Origin: JBEKSX01 sp049516635 | Lineage (GTDB): Bacteria > Bacteroidota > Ignavibacteria > Tepidaquicellales > OLB5 | Assembly (NCBI GenBank): GCA_049516635.1 | Contig: JBEKSX010000045.1 | Location: 1-23,973 of the forward strand | DNA: 23,973 nt | Direction of reading: 5' to 3' | Shown: piece after piece, positions 22,378 to 23,973 of the stretch | How positions within the stretch are numbered: the stretch's first letter is position 1 | Layout: the number at the start of each line of letters is the position of its first letter | Translations under genes and position numbers: made by a program | The notes under the pieces: model-generated | What the model was told of the DNA's origin: nothing | Database searches by the model: none | Seen by the model: the letters and a program-made list of their open reading frames with translations, nothing else

Positions 22378-22887
22378 TTATCCTTTCTCTATGACCAAAG
22401 TTTGTGCGATCAGATCAATAATTTTATCAATATTAAATTTACGTCTTTCCTTCTCGCATTCAGACTTCTCGGGATTATCATAATTTCCGCATTGAACAAA
22501 ACCGAGGACGAAATTTAGATTCACCACCCTGCCAAATTTCAGAAAGGCGTATGTGTATTGAATATATACGGTACCGGCTGCGCCCTCAGACTTTTCTGTT
22601 ACGCAATATGTATTATCATTAATGATCCTTTGTTCAGTTTTTAACATACCATCATCTCCGGGATTAGTTTCACCGCAGGTAAAAGATTCATTTAAAACTT
22701 GAACTTCCGGCGGCCAGATACGCGTATTAATGTATTTAGTCTCCAAGGTTTCCGGATACCGGAACGAGACCCCTTTAGCAGAGTCTGTAAATAACTTCCA
22801 TGAACCGTCATCGTTTTGTGCCCGCAGGTTTGCTGCGGTCAGCGCTAATAATATCATCAAAGTAAGAATGAATTTATTATTACTCAT
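22378..22887 (-). CDS. Small secreted protein of unknown function
   Basis: A 169-aa protein with signal peptide MSNNKFILTLMILLALTAAN and cleavage near LRAQ-N. The mature start, GSWKLFTDSAKGVSFRYPET, resembles the opening of PsbP/MOG1-like domains often found in small exported proteins (W-K-x-Y/F-x-D, then G-V-S-F-R-Y-P). Five cysteines (FTCGET, TYCVTE, VQCGNY, SECEKE and one in the signal region or absent after cleavage) may form disulfides. The 3' end converges with the methyltransferase gene across 34 bp. I do not recognise a specific family. Confidence 0.72.
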   Translation of the reverse strand: MSNNKFILTLMILLALTAANLRAQNDDGSWKLFTDSAKGVSFRYPETLETKYINTRIWPPEVQVLNESFTCGETNPGDDGMLKTEQRIINDNTYCVTEKSEGAAGTVYIQYTYAFLKFGRVVNLNFVLGFVQCGNYDNPEKSECEKERRKFNIDKIIDLIAQTLVIEKG

Positions 22888-22994
22888 ATTTTCTGAAATA
22901 TAAAATAGTTTATATTTTATCTTAATCGAAAATCGATATTATTCTATGAAAAAACACCTCATATCGTCATGTCATTCTGTGTGTTAAGAAAAAA

Positions 22995-23023
22995 CCGTCA
23001 CGGATTTTATCCGGTTCTGACGG
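22995..23023. repeat. CCGTCA-CGGAT ... ATCCG-TGACGG hairpin
   Basis: Outer arms CCGTCA (22995-23000) and TGACGG (23018-23023), inner arms CGGAT and ATCCG, separated by short unpaired bases. It has no T-run, so it is probably another dispersed palindrome and not a terminator. Confidence 0.5.
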
Positions 23024-23108
23024 GCTCCCACAACCGAATAAAGGAGTGAGAGAGTCTTTATAAAAAAAGAAAGTCTGATCGAATAAATCAACCAGACCTT
23101 CAAAATAA

Positions 23109-23168
23109 TCCGCCTACGGCGGACTGGCAACCCGCCTGCGCCCATCGGGCTTCGGTGGGGCACGCAAC
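23109..23168. repeat. TCCGCC-tac-GGCGGA repeat with GC-rich tail
   Basis: A perfect 6-bp-arm hairpin (23109-23123) followed by a GC-rich segment that includes GCCC-at-CGGGC and GGTGGGGCACGCAAC. The GC content differs sharply from its surroundings. The tail resembles the TGCCCC...GGTTGC parts of the element at 8871-8938, but the match is loose. Confidence 0.5.
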
Positions 23169-23208
23169 TCTTCCGAAACAAATTCTCTGTGAGCTCTGTG
23201 GCATTATA

Positions 23209-23239
23209 ATAAAAAAGCCGATTAGTAAACTAACCGGCT
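23209..23239 (-). terminator. Intrinsic terminator of the rRNA operon
   Basis: On the minus strand: AGCCGGTTAGT, TT, ACTAATCGGCT (an 11-bp stem with one G-U pair), followed by TTTTTTATTA. It begins 13 bp after the 3' end of the 5S gene. Confidence 0.85.
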
Positions 23240-23252
23240 TTTAGAAATAAAT

Positions 23253-23368
23253 CCTGGCAACTACCTACTCTCCCACAACCTTGCGGTAGTAGTACCATCG
23301 GCGAATAGGGGCTTAACTTCTCTGTTCGGGATGGGAAGAGGTGTTTCCCCCTCTCTATTGTCACCAGA
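23253..23368 (-). rRNA. rrf: 5S ribosomal RNA
   Basis: On the minus strand the segment begins TCTGGTGACAATAGAGAGG, contains the conserved CCCATCCCGAACAGAGAAGT and GCCGATGGTACTAC, and ends TTGCCAGGA. The 5' and 3' ends pair to form helix I. Its length of about 116 nt is normal. Exact ends are estimated from the helix. Confidence 0.95.
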
Positions 23369-23396
23369 AAACCTGACTCCACGATAATTTTCGCTG

Positions 23397-23479
23397 CTGT
23401 CATCCTGAGCGTCAGCGAAGGATCTCATCCGATTTTAACCTTGAGATTCTTCGGTCGCAAAGCTCCCTCAGAATGACAG
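23397..23479. repeat. TGTCATCCTGAGC-family element in the 23S-5S spacer
   Basis: CTGTCATCCTGAG (23397-23409) and CTCAGAATGACAG (23467-23479) are inverted with one mismatch. The left part continues with GAAGGATCTCA, as does the minus-strand reading at 11517-11542. The element sits between the 23S and 5S genes, so it is transcribed in the rRNA precursor. Confidence 0.75.
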
Positions 23480-23573
23480 GTTGAATGAATTTATTCGTAG
23501 AGAAAAACTCTTAAGTTCTCCGACGGTAACAGGTTTATCAATGCAAATCTATCTGCATGATAAAAATTTATGG

Positions 23574-23973
<400 letters not shown>

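Larger units (their letters stand above)
22888..23252. other. Gap between the last CDS and the 5S gene, with repeats
   Basis: An AT-rich leader region of the 22378-22887 gene on the left is followed by the two repeats at 22995-23023 and 23109-23168 and the rRNA terminator. A 65-codon minus frame (22984-23181) runs through the repeats and shows no protein-like character. Confidence 0.6.

Noticed and set aside
22984..23181. 65-codon minus frame before the 5S gene
   Set aside because: It runs through two palindromic repeats and has no domain or signal; the open frame is due to the GC-rich repeats.
23370..23573. tRNA gene in the 23S-5S spacer
   Set aside because: No cloverleaf, GTTC-type T-loop or acceptor pairing was found; the spacer holds a dispersed repeat.

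Overview
The window (23,973 bp) looks like chromosomal DNA from a member of the Bacteroidota/Chlorobiota lineage, most likely Ignavibacteria-like. The reasons are a secreted propeller protein with a textbook type IX secretion sorting tail (NYPNPFNPST ... ending MLMIK), AT-rich genes mostly without clear Shine-Dalgarno sites, at least one TTTG/TAnTTTG-type promoter, and many short palindromic repeats between genes. The taxon is inferred from protein features only.

Layout. 1-1127 (minus): 5' part of a fused class I fumarase, cut by the window edge. 1496-2595 (minus): lipoprotein cytochrome c, NosL and a frameshifted permease tail, which together look like a nitrous-oxide-reductase (nos) locus that has lost nosZ, nosD and nosF. 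2774-3797 (plus): an MGMT-like protein and an unknown secreted protein. 3814-4560 (plus): two truncated genes, the front of a SAM methyltransferase and the front of a B12-type radical SAM protein; the second ends inside a palindromic repeat. 4765-6643 (plus): a methyltransferase with an N6-type NPPY motif and a membrane-anchored metallophosphoesterase. 6644-7451: palindromes, the tail of a decayed RHS gene and a small membrane ORF. 7452-8777: the T9SS-exported seven-repeat propeller. 8778-9869: a 1.1 kb stretch filled with at least eight kinds of short palindromic element. 9870-11516: an unknown secreted protein.

11532-18068 is an all-minus block: PgeF (YfiH) overlapping a membrane protein, a DUF1569/DinB-like protein, a secreted protein that carries the protein-glutaminase signature, a FecR-domain-like secreted protein, a large GT-C-like membrane protein and a six-helix membrane protein. 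18397-22887 holds a radical SAM protein, a small unknown protein converging on a YVTN propeller, a methyltransferase and a small secreted protein. The right edge is the 3' end of a minus-strand rRNA operon: partial 23S, 5S and a terminator.

No defence island, CRISPR array, tRNA, complete transposon or obvious new multi-gene system is visible. The most interesting content is the repeats (one lies in frame within the T9SS tail, one supplies the 3' end of a truncated gene, one sits in the 23S-5S spacer), the relic nos and RHS loci, and the protein-glutaminase-like enzyme.
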